Source: Marmoricola sp. (lineage in GTDB: Bacteria; Actinomycetota; Actinomycetes; Propionibacteriales; Nocardioidaceae). From it: a DNA stretch of 64,000 nucleotides. The stretch is from the NCBI GenBank assembly GCA_025964775.1, contig JAOPYE010000037.1, positions 124,001 to 188,000 on the forward strand, in the 5' to 3' direction. Below are positions 19,989-28,835 of the stretch, piece by piece; the stretch's first letter is position 1; the number at the start of each line of letters is the position of its first letter. The notes under the pieces are model-generated. The model did no database searches and was not told the DNA's origin. It worked only from the letters and a program-made list of their open reading frames with translations. Made by a program: the position numbers and the translations under genes.

Positions 19989-21461
19989 ATGTCTGTGAGC
20001 GGGGATCAGACCGTTCTTGATGCTCGTCAGCTGTGCATCGCGGTCCAGGTCATGCAGGATCCGATCGCGGTCTACGACACCTCACTTCGAATTGTCTGCG
20101 CCAATCCGCGACTCCTCGAACTCCTCGGGTACTCCGAAGGCGAGTTGCTGGGGCGATCGATTCTGACGCTCCTGCCCGACGACGTACGCGAGCAGGTCGC
20201 ACCCAGGATGGCGGCGTACATCCAGAACCCGGTTGCGCGGCACATGGGTGACGGGCTGGAGGGCCCGATCCGACACCGAGACGGCTCCACGCTGGAGGCG
20301 CAGATGGCCAATGTGCCGGTTCAGACAACCGAGTGCGTGCTCCTGGTCGCGACGTTCCGCAAGATCGGGGACCTCGAGCTCGACGACATCCGGTTCCGCG
20401 GTGTGCTCGAGGCGGCGCCTGACCCCATCCTGGTCCTCAATGCCGAGGCGAAGGTCGTCCTGTCGAACGCTCGGGCCTCGCACCTGTTCGAGTACGAGCG
20501 ACTGGGTCTGTTCGACCAACACGTGCGAGTTCTCTTCTCCGAGCAGCACGTCGCAGAACTCCTCGAGCAGCTCAGCATCTGCGCCGACTCCTACCGGTCC
20601 GGAACCTGGGTCGTCGATTCAGCCAGCACACTGCGCCTCGATGCAGTCAATCCCGGTGGCTCGCCTACGCCGGTGGAGATCTCCATCGCTCCGCTGCCGA
20701 CCAGCCATGGGCTCATGTCCAGCCTGACGGTGCGCGACATCAGCGAGCGTCTCCGGCTTCAAGCTGCGGCCGACCAGATGAAGGACGAGTTCCTCGCCAC
20801 TATTTCCCACGAACTTCGTACTCCTCTGACGTCGGTCATCGGATATGCCGAACTCCTCGAAGACCTCGACTTCGATCAGCTCAGTCCCGAGTTCCGCAAC
20901 TTCCTCGAGGTCATTGTCCGCAGCGCTCGGCGTGAAGTGCGGCTCGTCGACGACCTCCTCACCCTGGTCCGGTTCGGTCAGGGCAACTTGAACATTCGAT
21001 CAACTGACGTGGACCTCTGCACTTTGGTATCAGAGTCGGTGGAGGTGGCACGGCCTGTCGCAAAGCTGGCGAAGATCACTCTTTCCGTCGACGCCGGCGA
21101 TGCAGCCTTGCATGTTCGCGGAGACCCGGACCGACTTGGTGAAGCACTCGACAACCTGATCACGAACGCCATCAAGTTCTCGCCGCCGCTCACAGATGTC
21201 AACGTCCGCATCGACGGCGAGGCCCATGAGGCCGTGGTCACGATCACCGACAACGGTCCCGGTATCCCTGAAGGCGAGATCGCCCACATCTTCGAGCGGC
21301 TCTACCGTGGCGCCGACGCGGTCCGTGCTCACTATCAAGGGGCCGGTCTTGGCCTCTCGATCGTCAAGGCGATCGTCGACGCGCATCGCGGGCAGTTGAG
21401 CGTAACCTCAACGGTCGGCGTCGGTAGCACCTTCGAACTGCGACTTCCAGCGAATCCATGA
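19989..21461 (+). CDS. soluble PAS-domain sensor histidine kinase
   Basis: A 490-residue kinase with no membrane segment, so it should sense a cytoplasmic signal. Two PAS-like domains occupy about residues 15-125 and 135-255. The HisKA domain carries the phospho-acceptor His274 in ATISHELRTPL, and the HATPase domain has the N box DNLITNAIKF, G1 box DNGPGIPEG and G2 GAGLGLSIVKAI. A GGGAGG site 8 nt before the ATG at 19989 fixes the start. No response regulator gene is adjacent, so it is an orphan kinase. The acnA promoter is divergent from it, and the two share a 232-bp gap. Confidence 0.93.
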   Translation: MSVSGDQTVLDARQLCIAVQVMQDPIAVYDTSLRIVCANPRLLELLGYSEGELLGRSILTLLPDDVREQVAPRMAAYIQNPVARHMGDGLEGPIRHRDGSTLEAQMANVPVQTTECVLLVATFRKIGDLELDDIRFRGVLEAAPDPILVLNAEAKVVLSNARASHLFEYERLGLFDQHVRVLFSEQHVAELLEQLSICADSYRSGTWVVDSASTLRLDAVNPGGSPTPVEISIAPLPTSHGLMSSLTVRDISERLRLQAAADQMKDEFLATISHELRTPLTSVIGYAELLEDLDFDQLSPEFRNFLEVIVRSARREVRLVDDLLTLVRFGQGNLNIRSTDVDLCTLVSESVEVARPVAKLAKITLSVDAGDAALHVRGDPDRLGEALDNLITNAIKFSPPLTDVNVRIDGEAHEAVVTITDNGPGIPEGEIAHIFERLYRGADAVRAHYQGAGLGLSIVKAIVDAHRGQLSVTSTVGVGSTFELRLPANP

Positions 21462-21854
21462 CTCCGGCGTGCGTCGCCACAAACCGGAGCAGTCGTAGGG
21501 GATTCCCAACTCGGATAGGCCGCGAGGAACAGGGTCAGGATCGCAGGCGGACGGGCCTGTTCCGAGTGAGTGGAGCGAACGGTGGATCTGAAGCCGACAC
21601 TGACGATGTGAAGCAAGCCGACCAGGGTGCCGGTCGCTTCGCCACCTACCTCCAGGGCTACGGAGACCTCATGGTCTCCACCAACCATCGGAACCAGCAG
21701 TGCTTCATCGATTCCGCGAGGACACCGTCATTCAGAGCTTCCACGTCAAGGGCATCCAGGCGATTGACAGCCCGACGACAACAGAGCAGGTCCACATCAA
21801 AATTTCGACAACTGACTTCGGGGTTTTCCGCCCTGCGAATCGCTCCGCCGCAGG
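21462..21854. other. 393-bp stretch without a recognisable gene, possible gene remnant
   Basis: Open frames exist here but none shows a family pattern. One plus-strand frame reads GYGDLMVSTNHRNQQCFID near 21655, and another carries VIQSFHVKGIQAIDS further on, as if one gene had been split by a frameshift. The last 100 bases are less GC-rich than the neighbours. No terminator is visible after the kinase gene. It may be a decayed gene that once followed the kinase, or simply spacer DNA. Confidence 0.3.
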
Positions 21855-23006
21855 TCAGAGCCGGCTTTCCAGCAGCGCGACGCACTCCACATGAGAGGTC
21901 ATCGGGAACAGGTCGAAAGCCCGCACCTCGGTGACCCGGTACCGCCGCTCTGCGAAGTACGCCAGGTCCCGGGCCAGCGCAGCCGGGTCGCAGGCGACGT
22001 AGACGATCTTGCGCGCAGCCAGGTCCGCGACGGCGTCGACCGCCTGCTTGCGGGCACCCTCGCGGGGAGGGTCCAGGACGACGAGGTCGGCGAAGGTGTC
22101 CAGCTCGGTCAGGACGCGGTCGACGCGACCGGCCCGGACCTTGGCCTGGCGCAGGTCGGCCAGGTTCGACTTCGCGAACGCACTCGCCCGGGGGTCGCCC
22201 TCGATGCTGAGCACGCTGCCCTCCGGCCCGACGGCTTCGGCCAGGAACGCGGCGAACAGCCCGACGCCGCCGTACAGGTCGAAGACCTTCTCCCCCGGTC
22301 GCGGCGCCAGCAGCTCCAGGACGGTGGCCACCAGTACCTCCGGCGCCCCGGTGTGCACCTGCCAGAAGCCGTCCGCGGCGACCTCGAACTGCCGGTCACG
22401 CACCGTCTCCGTCGCGGTCTCCCGGGCGGGCGGATCGCCGGCGATCGCGACGCGGGCACCCGGTGCCGCGATCAGGCAGTCCTCGACCTCGACGACCTCG
22501 TGGGAGTGGTTCTTTCGAAGCCCGTAGCCACCATCGGGCAGGGCGACGTACTGCATCCGGGTTCGCCAGCGCAGGCCGTCGGTTGCCCCAGGCACCTCCC
22601 GGACGGCGACGGCCAGGTCGAGACCGGCCAGACGCTGGAGCTGCTCGGCCACGACAGCGGCCTTGAGCTCGCGCTGCGCCGGAAGCGACACGTGCTGGAA
22701 GTCGCAGCCGCCGCAACCACCCGGGCCGGCCACGACGCACGGCGCCTGCACCCGGTCCGCCGACGCTTCGGTGATCTCGACGGCGTCGCCACGGAAGAAC
22801 CTCTTGGCCACATCGGTGATCTCCACGATCGCAAGCTCGCCGGGCAGGGCGTGCCGGACGAAGATCACGACCGAGGTCTGGTCGGTTCCCTCGCCGACGG
22901 GAACGCGGGCGACCATGTGGCCACCGTGCGCGACAGGTCCGATCCGGGCCTCGACGCGGTCGCCGACGCGGAACGCGGCGCTGGGATCAGCGGTCACGGC
23001 CACCAC
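21855..23006 (-). CDS. TRAM-domain class I SAM-dependent RNA methyltransferase
   Basis: A TrmA/RumA-type RNA uridine-5 methyltransferase of 383 residues. The N-terminal TRAM domain (about 10-65) is followed by cysteines in CVVAGPGGCGGC resembling the RumA iron-sulfur cluster. The SAM fold has VFDLYGGVGLFAAFLA, the D-P-P motif is VLDPPREG, the catalytic cysteine is in YVACDP and the general base Glu is in SHVECVAL. It starts at one of several GTG codons that overlap the 3' end of the KimA-like gene, so it is coupled to it. Same pairing as Rv2689c-Rv2690c in M. tuberculosis. The target RNA site is unknown. Confidence 0.93.
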   Translation of the reverse strand: MVAVTADPSAAFRVGDRVEARIGPVAHGGHMVARVPVGEGTDQTSVVIFVRHALPGELAIVEITDVAKRFFRGDAVEITEASADRVQAPCVVAGPGGCGGCDFQHVSLPAQRELKAAVVAEQLQRLAGLDLAVAVREVPGATDGLRWRTRMQYVALPDGGYGLRKNHSHEVVEVEDCLIAAPGARVAIAGDPPARETATETVRDRQFEVAADGFWQVHTGAPEVLVATVLELLAPRPGEKVFDLYGGVGLFAAFLAEAVGPEGSVLSIEGDPRASAFAKSNLADLRQAKVRAGRVDRVLTELDTFADLVVLDPPREGARKQAVDAVADLAARKIVYVACDPAALARDLAYFAERRYRVTEVRAFDLFPMTSHVECVALLESRL

Positions 23007-25008
23007 GCCGTACGTCGCCGGGACGCGACCGCAGCAGCTCCCAGTCCTCGCGTTCCTTGCCGATCTCGGACCCGCGCAGCTGGTAGGGAACCGAGGTCAC
23101 CATGACGCCCGGGGTGAACAGCAGCCGGCCCTTGAGCCGCAGGGCGGTCTGGTTGTGGAGCAGCTGCTCCCACCACCGGCCGACCACGTACTCGGGGATG
23201 TAGACGGCGACCACGCCTCGCGGGTTCGCCTCGCGGATCTCGATCGCGTACTGCACGATCGGCCGGATGATCTCGCGGTACGGCGAGTAGAGGACCTTGA
23301 GCGGTACGTCGATGCGCCGCTGGTCCCACTCCTCCATCAGCTTGTCGGTCGTCTCCTGGTCGAAGCCGACGTACACGGCCTCGAGCAGGTTCGGCCGGGT
23401 CGCCTTGGCGAACGCGATCGCGCGCATCGTCGGCTTGTGCAGCTTGGAGACGAGGACGACGGCGTGGACGCGCGTCGGCATGATCGGGTCCTCGTCGCCC
23501 ACGACCAGCTCTTCCTCGACGCGGTCGTAGTGACCGCGGATGCCCTTCATGATGGCGAAGAAGATCACCATCGCGAGGATCGCGATCCAGGCACCGGCGA
23601 GGAACTTGGTCAGCAGCACGATCACGAACACGACCGCGGTCATCGCCAGGCCGAAGGTGTTGATCGCGCGCGAGCGGTACATCCGGCGCCGCTCACCGGG
23701 GTTCCGCTCGGTCTTGAGCAACCGGGTCCAGTGTCGGATCATGCCGAGCTGACTGAGGTTGAAGGACACGAAGACGCCGACGATGTAGAGCTGGATCAAC
23801 TTCGTCGGTTGCGCCCGGAAGGCGATGATCAGCACCATCGCCAGGGCAGCGAGGAAGAGGATTCCGTTGCTGTACGCCAGCCGGTCGCCGCGCGAACCGA
23901 GCTGGCGGGGGGCGAACCCGTCACGCGCCAGGATCGAGCCGAGGACCGGGAACCCGTTGAACGCCGTGTTCGCTGCCAGCACCAGGATGATGCCGGTGGT
24001 CGCCACGATGAAGTAGAAGCCGGGCGTGAAGTTGCTGAAGACGGCGCGAGATATCTGGGCGATCACCGTGGGCTGGTCGTAGCCCTTCGGCAGCGGGGCG
24101 CCGTTCGCCTCGCGCAGCCGCGAGAGGTCGTTGGGGTCGACGTACTTCAGGCCCATCTCACGGGCCAGGATGATGATGCTGAGCAGCATCGTGACGGCGA
24201 TCCCGCCCAGCAGCAGCAGCGTGGTTGCGGCGTTCTTGCTCTTCGGCTTCCGGAACGCCGGCACGCCGTTGGAGATGGCCTCGACACCAGTCAGTGCGGC
24301 GCACCCGGAGGAGAAGGCGCGCGCGAGCAGGAAGATCAGCGCGATCTGGCCGATGTGACCGCCGTACCCGGGCGCCGGCTGGAGGTGCAGGTGCGCGCTC
24401 TCCACCTTGGGCAGGGTGCCGGTGACCCCGCGATAGGCGCCGTAGATGCCCATCCCGATGACCCCGCACATGAACCCGTACGTCGGGAAGGCGAAGGCCG
24501 ACCCCGACTCCCGGACCCCGCGCAGGTTCATCGCTGCCAGCAGGGCCACCAGCCCCACCGCCCATTCGGTTTCGTGGCCCTGAACGAAGCCGAGCGCCGA
24601 CCCGGCGTTCTGGACTCCTGAGGACACCGAGACCGCGACCGTGAGGACGTAGTCGACCAGCAGCGCTGCCGCGACCGTGACTCCCGCGGTCTGGCCCAGG
24701 TTGACCGTGGCCACCTCGTAGTCGCCACCGCCGCTGGGATAGGCGTGCACGTTCTGACGGTAGGAGGCCACCACGGTAAGCATCACCAGGGCGACGACGA
24801 GGCCGATCTTCCAGCTGAACGCGTAGGCCGCTGTGCCAGCGACCGACAGCATGATGAAGACCTCGTCCGGGGCGTAGGCCACCGAGGAGAGCGCGTCACT
24901 GGCGAAGACGGGGAGGGCGATCCGCTTCGGGAGCAACGTCTCCCCGAGCTGAGAGCTCCGGAGCTTGCGACCGAGGATGATGCGCTTCGAAATGCCACCG
25001 ACTCCCAT
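22987..25008 (-). CDS. APC-superfamily permease, KimA-like potassium importer
   Basis: A 673-residue integral membrane protein with about 12 helices and a C-terminal cytosolic domain of about 170 residues. The N-terminus (LGRKLRSSQLGETLLPKR, SDALSSVAYAPDEV) closely follows Bacillus KimA, the K+ importer whose cytosolic domain binds c-di-AMP. I infer K+ import also from the directly divergent pair of TrkA-type proteins CeoB and CeoC. Older annotations call such proteins amino-acid permeases. The ATG at 25008 follows a TAGCCT hexamer by 6 nt and the hexamer belongs to a 75-bp repeat, so this start is probably leaderless. Confidence 0.88.
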   Translation of the reverse strand: MGVGGISKRIILGRKLRSSQLGETLLPKRIALPVFASDALSSVAYAPDEVFIMLSVAGTAAYAFSWKIGLVVALVMLTVVASYRQNVHAYPSGGGDYEVATVNLGQTAGVTVAAALLVDYVLTVAVSVSSGVQNAGSALGFVQGHETEWAVGLVALLAAMNLRGVRESGSAFAFPTYGFMCGVIGMGIYGAYRGVTGTLPKVESAHLHLQPAPGYGGHIGQIALIFLLARAFSSGCAALTGVEAISNGVPAFRKPKSKNAATTLLLLGGIAVTMLLSIIILAREMGLKYVDPNDLSRLREANGAPLPKGYDQPTVIAQISRAVFSNFTPGFYFIVATTGIILVLAANTAFNGFPVLGSILARDGFAPRQLGSRGDRLAYSNGILFLAALAMVLIIAFRAQPTKLIQLYIVGVFVSFNLSQLGMIRHWTRLLKTERNPGERRRMYRSRAINTFGLAMTAVVFVIVLLTKFLAGAWIAILAMVIFFAIMKGIRGHYDRVEEELVVGDEDPIMPTRVHAVVLVSKLHKPTMRAIAFAKATRPNLLEAVYVGFDQETTDKLMEEWDQRRIDVPLKVLYSPYREIIRPIVQYAIEIREANPRGVVAVYIPEYVVGRWWEQLLHNQTALRLKGRLLFTPGVMVTSVPYQLRGSEIGKEREDWELLRSRPGDVRRGGRDR

Positions 25009-25014
25009 GAGCAG

Positions 25015-25089
25015 AGGCTACCGAGGGTCCGAGCTTGCTCGAGACCGAGTGGCCGAGAGCTCATTGACGAGCGAAGCGAGGATCACGAG
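25015..25089 (-). repeat. 75-bp promoter-bearing repeat, copy 1
   Basis: Identical at 72 of 75 positions to 28676-28750. On the minus strand it ends in TAGCCT (25020-25015), followed by CTGCTC and the ATG of the KimA-like gene. It contains small hairpins (CGAGCTTGCTCG and, in copy 2, CTCGTTGACGAG). It fills most of the gap to the divergent ceoB gene. Confidence 0.85.
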
Positions 25090-25125
25090 GAGCAAGGCTA
25101 GGGCATGCCCGGTTCCGAGGTGCAG

Positions 25126-25131
25126 TAGCGT
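25126..25131 (+). promoter_or_regulatory. -10-like hexamer of a probable leaderless mRNA (ceoB)
   Basis: TAGCGT, then 7 nt, then the GTG start at 25139. No ribosome site is near. Confidence 0.5.
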
Positions 25132-25138
25132 TCGCTCC

Positions 25139-25801
25139 GTGCACGTCGTGATCATGGGATGCGGCCGCGTCGGCTCCACGCTGGCGCGGTCCCTCGAGGA
25201 CCGGACCCACACCGTCAGCGTCATCGACAGCAACCCGGATGCGTTCCGGCGGCTGGGCCCGTCGTTCAACGGACTCAAGGTGACCGGTTACGGCTTCGAC
25301 CAGCAGGTTCTCACCGATGCCGGCATCGAGCGCGCCGACGCGTTCGCAGCGGTCAGCAGCGGCGACAACTCCAACATCATCGCGGCCAGGGTCGCGCGGG
25401 AGACCTTCGGGATCCAGCAGGTCGTGGCGCGGATCTACGACCCCGGCCGCGCCGAGGTCTACCAGCGCTTGGGCATCACCACCGTCGCGACGGTCAAGTG
25501 GACCGCGGACCAGGTCCTGCGCCGGCTGCTTCCCGCCGGTGCCGAACCCGACTTCCGGGACCCCTCGGGCACGATCCGGCTCGACCAGGTGCCGGCCACC
25601 GAGGCCTGGGTCGGCCAGCGCACGGTCCTGTTCCAGGAGCAGTCGCGCTGCCGGATCGCGTGGATCGACCGCCTGGGTGAGGGCATGCTGCCGACCCGCG
25701 AGACGGTGATCCAGGAAGGTGACCTGCTGCACGTCGTCCTGCGCGAGGAGAACGCGACGCACGCGTACACGACCATCGAGCAGGGCCCGGAACCAGAGTG
25801 A
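25139..25801 (+). CDS. ceoB: TrkA-family potassium uptake regulatory protein (CeoB-like)
   Basis: A 220-residue RCK protein that gates K+ channels/transporters by binding NAD(H) or nucleotides. The RCK_N Rossmann motif is MGCGRVGS near residue 6, with the ribose-binding VIDSNPDAF. A RCK_C (TrkA-C) domain occupies the last 80 residues, containing RTVLFQEQSRCRIAW. It is followed after 43 bp by a second TrkA-type gene, as for ceoB-ceoC in M. tuberculosis (Rv2691-Rv2692). No TrkH/TrkG channel gene is in the window; the adjacent KimA-like permease or a distant Trk channel is the likely partner. Confidence 0.92.
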   Translation: MHVVIMGCGRVGSTLARSLEDRTHTVSVIDSNPDAFRRLGPSFNGLKVTGYGFDQQVLTDAGIERADAFAAVSSGDNSNIIAARVARETFGIQQVVARIYDPGRAEVYQRLGITTVATVKWTADQVLRRLLPAGAEPDFRDPSGTIRLDQVPATEAWVGQRTVLFQEQSRCRIAWIDRLGEGMLPTRETVIQEGDLLHVVLREENATHAYTTIEQGPEPE

Positions 25802-25844
25802 GTGCCGGAGTGAGTACCGCAGCGAACAGAGGAGTGACCCGAGC

Positions 25845-26516
25845 ATGCGCGTAGCCATCGCCGGAGCCGGTGCGGTCGGCCGTTCCATCGCGCGCGAGCT
25901 GATCGGCAACGGTCACCAGGTCCTCCTGATCGACAAGGAGCCCGGCTCGATCAAGCCCGAGCGGGTCCCCGACGCCGAGTGGTTGCTGGCCGACTCCTGT
26001 GAGCTGTCCTCCCTGGAGGAGGCCCGGCTGGAGCACTGCGACGTCGTGATCGCGGCGACCGGCGACGACAAGGCCAACCTCGTCACCGCCCTGCTCGCGA
26101 AGACCGAGTTCGGCGTACCGCGCACCGTCGGCCGGGTGAACCACCCGGACAACGAGTGGCTCTTCACCGAGGCCTGGGGCGTGGACGTGAACGTGTCCAC
26201 GCCGCGGATCATGTCGGCGCTCGTGGAGGAGGCCGTCACGGTCGGCGACCTGGTCCGGCTCTTCACCTTCCGCCAGGGCCAGGCCAACCTGGTCGAGATG
26301 ACCCTGCCGGCCGGATCACCGTACGTCGGCAAGCCCTCGGGCCTGATCCCGTTCCCGGAGAACTGCTCGCTGGTCACGATCCTGCGCGACGGGCAGGTCT
26401 ACACACCCACCCCCGAGCAGCCGGTCGAAGCCGGTGACGAGCTCTTGTTCGTGTGCGGTGCCGACGTCGAGGAAGACCTCGAGCGGATGCTCAACCCGGG
26501 AACGCACCACGCCTAG
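25845..26516 (+). CDS. ceoC: TrkA-family potassium uptake regulatory protein (CeoC-like)
   Basis: A 223-residue second RCK protein. GAGAVGRSIAREL is the dinucleotide-binding loop, LIDKEPGSI the ribose site and AATGDDKANLV the usual core of RCK_N. The C-terminal RCK_C domain begins near residue 140 (VEMTLPAGSPYVG). GGAG lies about 11 nt before the ATG. It probably forms a mixed ring with CeoB. Its 3' end overlaps by 4 bases that of the convergent DUF3159 gene. Confidence 0.92.
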   Translation: MRVAIAGAGAVGRSIARELIGNGHQVLLIDKEPGSIKPERVPDAEWLLADSCELSSLEEARLEHCDVVIAATGDDKANLVTALLAKTEFGVPRTVGRVNHPDNEWLFTEAWGVDVNVSTPRIMSALVEEAVTVGDLVRLFTFRQGQANLVEMTLPAGSPYVGKPSGLIPFPENCSLVTILRDGQVYTPTPEQPVEAGDELLFVCGADVEEDLERMLNPGTHHA

Positions 26517-27226
26517 GGCGTGCCCCCCGACTCGGCAGGTGCGACGACCGGGCTCTGAGGAGTCCTGTTCCTGGTCAGCAGCCAGAGCATGCCGGCAAGC
26601 GCGGCGATCTGAAGCGGCCAGCCCATCACGATCTTGCTGATCCCGAGCGCGCGGACGGCGGAGTCGGCGTTCCACCAGCCGTTCCGGCCGGCGAGGTACA
26701 TCGGAGCCTGGACCAGGACCCGGATGATGCACGGGACCACCAGGAACCAGGTCAGCCGGCTGCACAGCCGCACGGTGGCCTTGTCCTCGTGCCAGGCGGT
26801 CGGGTCGCCGGTGACACTGCCCACCAGGAAGCCGAGCAGCGGCCAGCGGACGGCGATCGAGGCTGACATGACGATCGAGTACCCGGTGTTGTAGAGGATC
26901 CCGGGCAGGAAGTACGCCAGCGCCTGGTCGTTCGCGTTGCCGCCGCCACGAGCCGCACGCCAGGCGAACAGCGCCCCGATGCCGATGCCGAGCAGGCTGT
27001 TCAGCACGAACTGCGGCGTGGATCGCTGGACCAGCCGGGCGACCAGCAGGATGGCGGAGCAGGCGATCGAGACCAGGACGGCGACGAGCAGGATGTGGGT
27101 GGCCAGGAAGAGGACCGTGAAGGTCAGGGTCGGGATCGCTGCTTCGACCATGCCGCGTCGACCGCCGAGGGCCTTGGCCAGCTGGGCACGGACGACTTCC
27201 TCGACCGTGCGTTCTGCGTCCTGCAC
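26513..27226 (-). CDS. DUF3159 family membrane protein
   Basis: A 237-residue membrane protein with about five or six hydrophobic helices, beginning with IPTLTFTVLFLATHILLVAV after a charged N-terminus. Conserved polar segments FLPGILYNTGYS and VGSVTGDP lie between helices. The function is unknown. It is the last gene of the run dut-DUF3710-OB-DUF3159, with only 3 bp between it and the OB-fold gene. The same order occurs in mycobacteria beside ceoBC, so a link to K+ or nucleotide homeostasis is possible but unproven. Confidence 0.88.
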   Translation of the reverse strand: MQDAERTVEEVVRAQLAKALGGRRGMVEAAIPTLTFTVLFLATHILLVAVLVSIACSAILLVARLVQRSTPQFVLNSLLGIGIGALFAWRAARGGGNANDQALAYFLPGILYNTGYSIVMSASIAVRWPLLGFLVGSVTGDPTAWHEDKATVRLCSRLTWFLVVPCIIRVLVQAPMYLAGRNGWWNADSAVRALGISKIVMGWPLQIAALAGMLWLLTRNRTPQSPVVAPAESGGTP

Positions 27227-27229
27227 CGC

Positions 27230-27595
27230 TCAGTACCGCAGGTCGTAACGCGGGTTGTAGAGCACGCGGGTGCCGTTGTGGACACCGATCCGGCCGGTCA
27301 CCCGGATCGCACGACCCGGGAAGATGCCGGCGATCCGGCGACGGCCCAGCCACAGCACGGTGATCGTGCCGGTGCCGTCGTACAGCTCGGCCTCCAGGGC
27401 CGGTACGCCGCCGCGCGGCCGGAGCGTGACCGTGCGCAAGGTGCCCTGCACGGTGACCGGAGTCCGGTCGGGGGCGTCGGCGATGCAGAGGCAACCGGCC
27501 TTGACGACGTCGCGCTGCAGGTCGACGGCTTCGGCATGGGCCTGGCTCGCCCACTGGCGAATCCCGGACCGCAGCCGTCCCGTGGTGTTTGGCAT
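27230..27595 (-). CDS. OB-fold nucleic-acid-binding domain protein
   Basis: A 121-residue protein made almost entirely of one OB-fold: VTVQGTLRTVTLRP, AELYDGTGTITVLWLGRRRIAGI and the closing strand RVTGRIGVHNG resemble the anticodon-binding/RecG-type wedge fold. It probably binds single-stranded DNA or RNA. It lies 4 bp after DUF3710 and 3 bp before DUF3159, in a coupled operon. A stand-alone OB protein in this spot is a stable actinobacterial feature (Rv2694c-like). Confidence 0.88.
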   Translation of the reverse strand: MPNTTGRLRSGIRQWASQAHAEAVDLQRDVVKAGCLCIADAPDRTPVTVQGTLRTVTLRPRGGVPALEAELYDGTGTITVLWLGRRRIAGIFPGRAIRVTGRIGVHNGTRVLYNPRYDLRY

Positions 27596-27599
27596 GAGC

Positions 27600-28232
27600 T
27601 CAGCCTAGATCCTCGTCGGTGGCAGGGCGGGCTTCGGGGGGAAGGTGCAGCGGAAGCGGCCTGCCCGGCGGCATCGCCTCGTTGCCGCGACGTACGGCCA
27701 AGCCGCGCAAGGCGTCCTCGAACATGACCGCCGCGTCCGTGTCCTGGGCAGGAAGTCCGGCGAGCGTGGCCCGCACGAACCAGCGTGGTCCGGTGCAGCC
27801 GATCACCCGCGAGGGCTGGATCGCACCACTTCCGTCGGGGGCCGTTACCGGCACCTCGCAGTACAGCTCGGTCCCGAACGGGCCCTCCTGCTCGCGCGAG
27901 GTCCCGCCGCGACGGGTGGTGTCGGCCGCGATCTCGCGTCGCGCGTCGGCCCACAGGTCACCACCGCGGGCCGAGGAGAAGGCGCGCATCTCCAGCACGC
28001 CGTCCTCGCCCACCAGCAGGACGGTCATCACCTCGCCCGACTCCTCGTCGACCTGCAAGCACAGGTCGAGCTCGGTGGGAGGCTGGCGCACCAGCATGCT
28101 GCCGAGGTCGATGAAGACCGCGTCTGGATCGAGGTCCTCGATGTCGACAGGCCCGGCGGGCGCCGCCGGTTCCGCGACCGGCACCTCGATCTCGTCGTGA
28201 GCGTCGTCGGCCTGCTTGCGGCGCAACCTCAT
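27600..28232 (-). CDS. DUF3710 family protein
   Basis: A 210-residue cytosolic protein of unknown function (Rv2696c-like). The N-terminal 40 residues are charged and low-complexity; the conserved domain follows with [40 protein letters not shown] and [15 protein letters not shown]. Its ATG overlaps the dut stop codon (ATGA), so it is coupled to dut. No catalytic motif is evident. Confidence 0.9.
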   Translation of the reverse strand: MRLRRKQADDAHDEIEVPVAEPAAPAGPVDIEDLDPDAVFIDLGSMLVRQPPTELDLCLQVDEESGEVMTVLLVGEDGVLEMRAFSSARGGDLWADARREIAADTTRRGGTSREQEGPFGTELYCEVPVTAPDGSGAIQPSRVIGCTGPRWFVRATLAGLPAQDTDAAVMFEDALRGLAVRRGNEAMPPGRPLPLHLPPEARPATDEDLG

Positions 28233-28669
28233 GAAAAGCCTCCTGTGGAACCGTAACCGCCCGCTCCGCGCACGGAGTCAGGAAGGGTGTCGACCTCGAC
28301 GAAGTCCGCGGACTCGAACCGCTGGATCACCAGCTGGGCGATCCGGTCTCCGCGGGACAGGACGATCGGGGTGGTCGGGTCGAGATTGACCAGGCAGACC
28401 TGGATCTCTCCACGGTATCCCGCATCGATCGTGCCGGGTGCATTGACGATGGACAGTCCGCTGCGGTGGGCCAGTCCCGACCGCGGGTGGACCAGGGCGA
28501 CGTGCCCCTCGGGCAGGGCCAGCGCGATGCCCGTCGGCACCAGTCGGCGCTCCCCCGGTTCGAGGACGACGTCCTCGCGGGCGAACAGGTCGGCACCGGC
28601 GTCCCCGGGCTGGGCGTAGGCCGGCAACGGCAGTCCGGGATCGAGCCGGAGGATCTGGATGGCAACCAC
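28229..28669 (-). CDS. dut: dUTP diphosphatase
   Basis: Trimeric dUTPase of 146 residues that hydrolyses dUTP to dUMP and pyrophosphate, keeping uracil out of DNA. All five family motifs are present: [29 protein letters not shown] with the catalytic Asp, [10 protein letters not shown] and the C-terminal arm [11 protein letters not shown]. The GTG at 28669 follows TAGCCT by 6 nt inside the second copy of the 75-bp repeat, so the transcript is probably leaderless. It heads the operon with DUF3710, OB-fold and DUF3159. Confidence 0.97.
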   Translation of the reverse strand: MVAIQILRLDPGLPLPAYAQPGDAGADLFAREDVVLEPGERRLVPTGIALALPEGHVALVHPRSGLAHRSGLSIVNAPGTIDAGYRGEIQVCLVNLDPTTPIVLSRGDRIAQLVIQRFESADFVEVDTLPDSVRGAGGYGSTGGFS

Positions 28670-28675
28670 GAGTCG

Positions 28676-28750
28676 AGGCTACCGAGGGTCCGAGCTTGCT
28701 CGAGACCGAGTGACCGAGAACTCGTTGACGAGCGAAGCGAGGATCACGAG
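28676..28750 (-). repeat. 75-bp promoter-bearing repeat, copy 2
   Basis: A 96% identical copy of 25015-25089. Its TAGCCT (28681-28676 on the minus strand) is followed by CGACTC and the GTG of dut, the same 6-nt distance as at the KimA-like gene. It again fills a divergent gap, here between dut and DUF3093. Confidence 0.85.
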
Positions 28751-28835
28751 CCGGACCCTACCCGCGCGCCACGAACCTCGGGATGACAGGCTTGGGCGGT
28801 CGAACCCGCACCACCAGGACAGAGAAGGAGGACCG

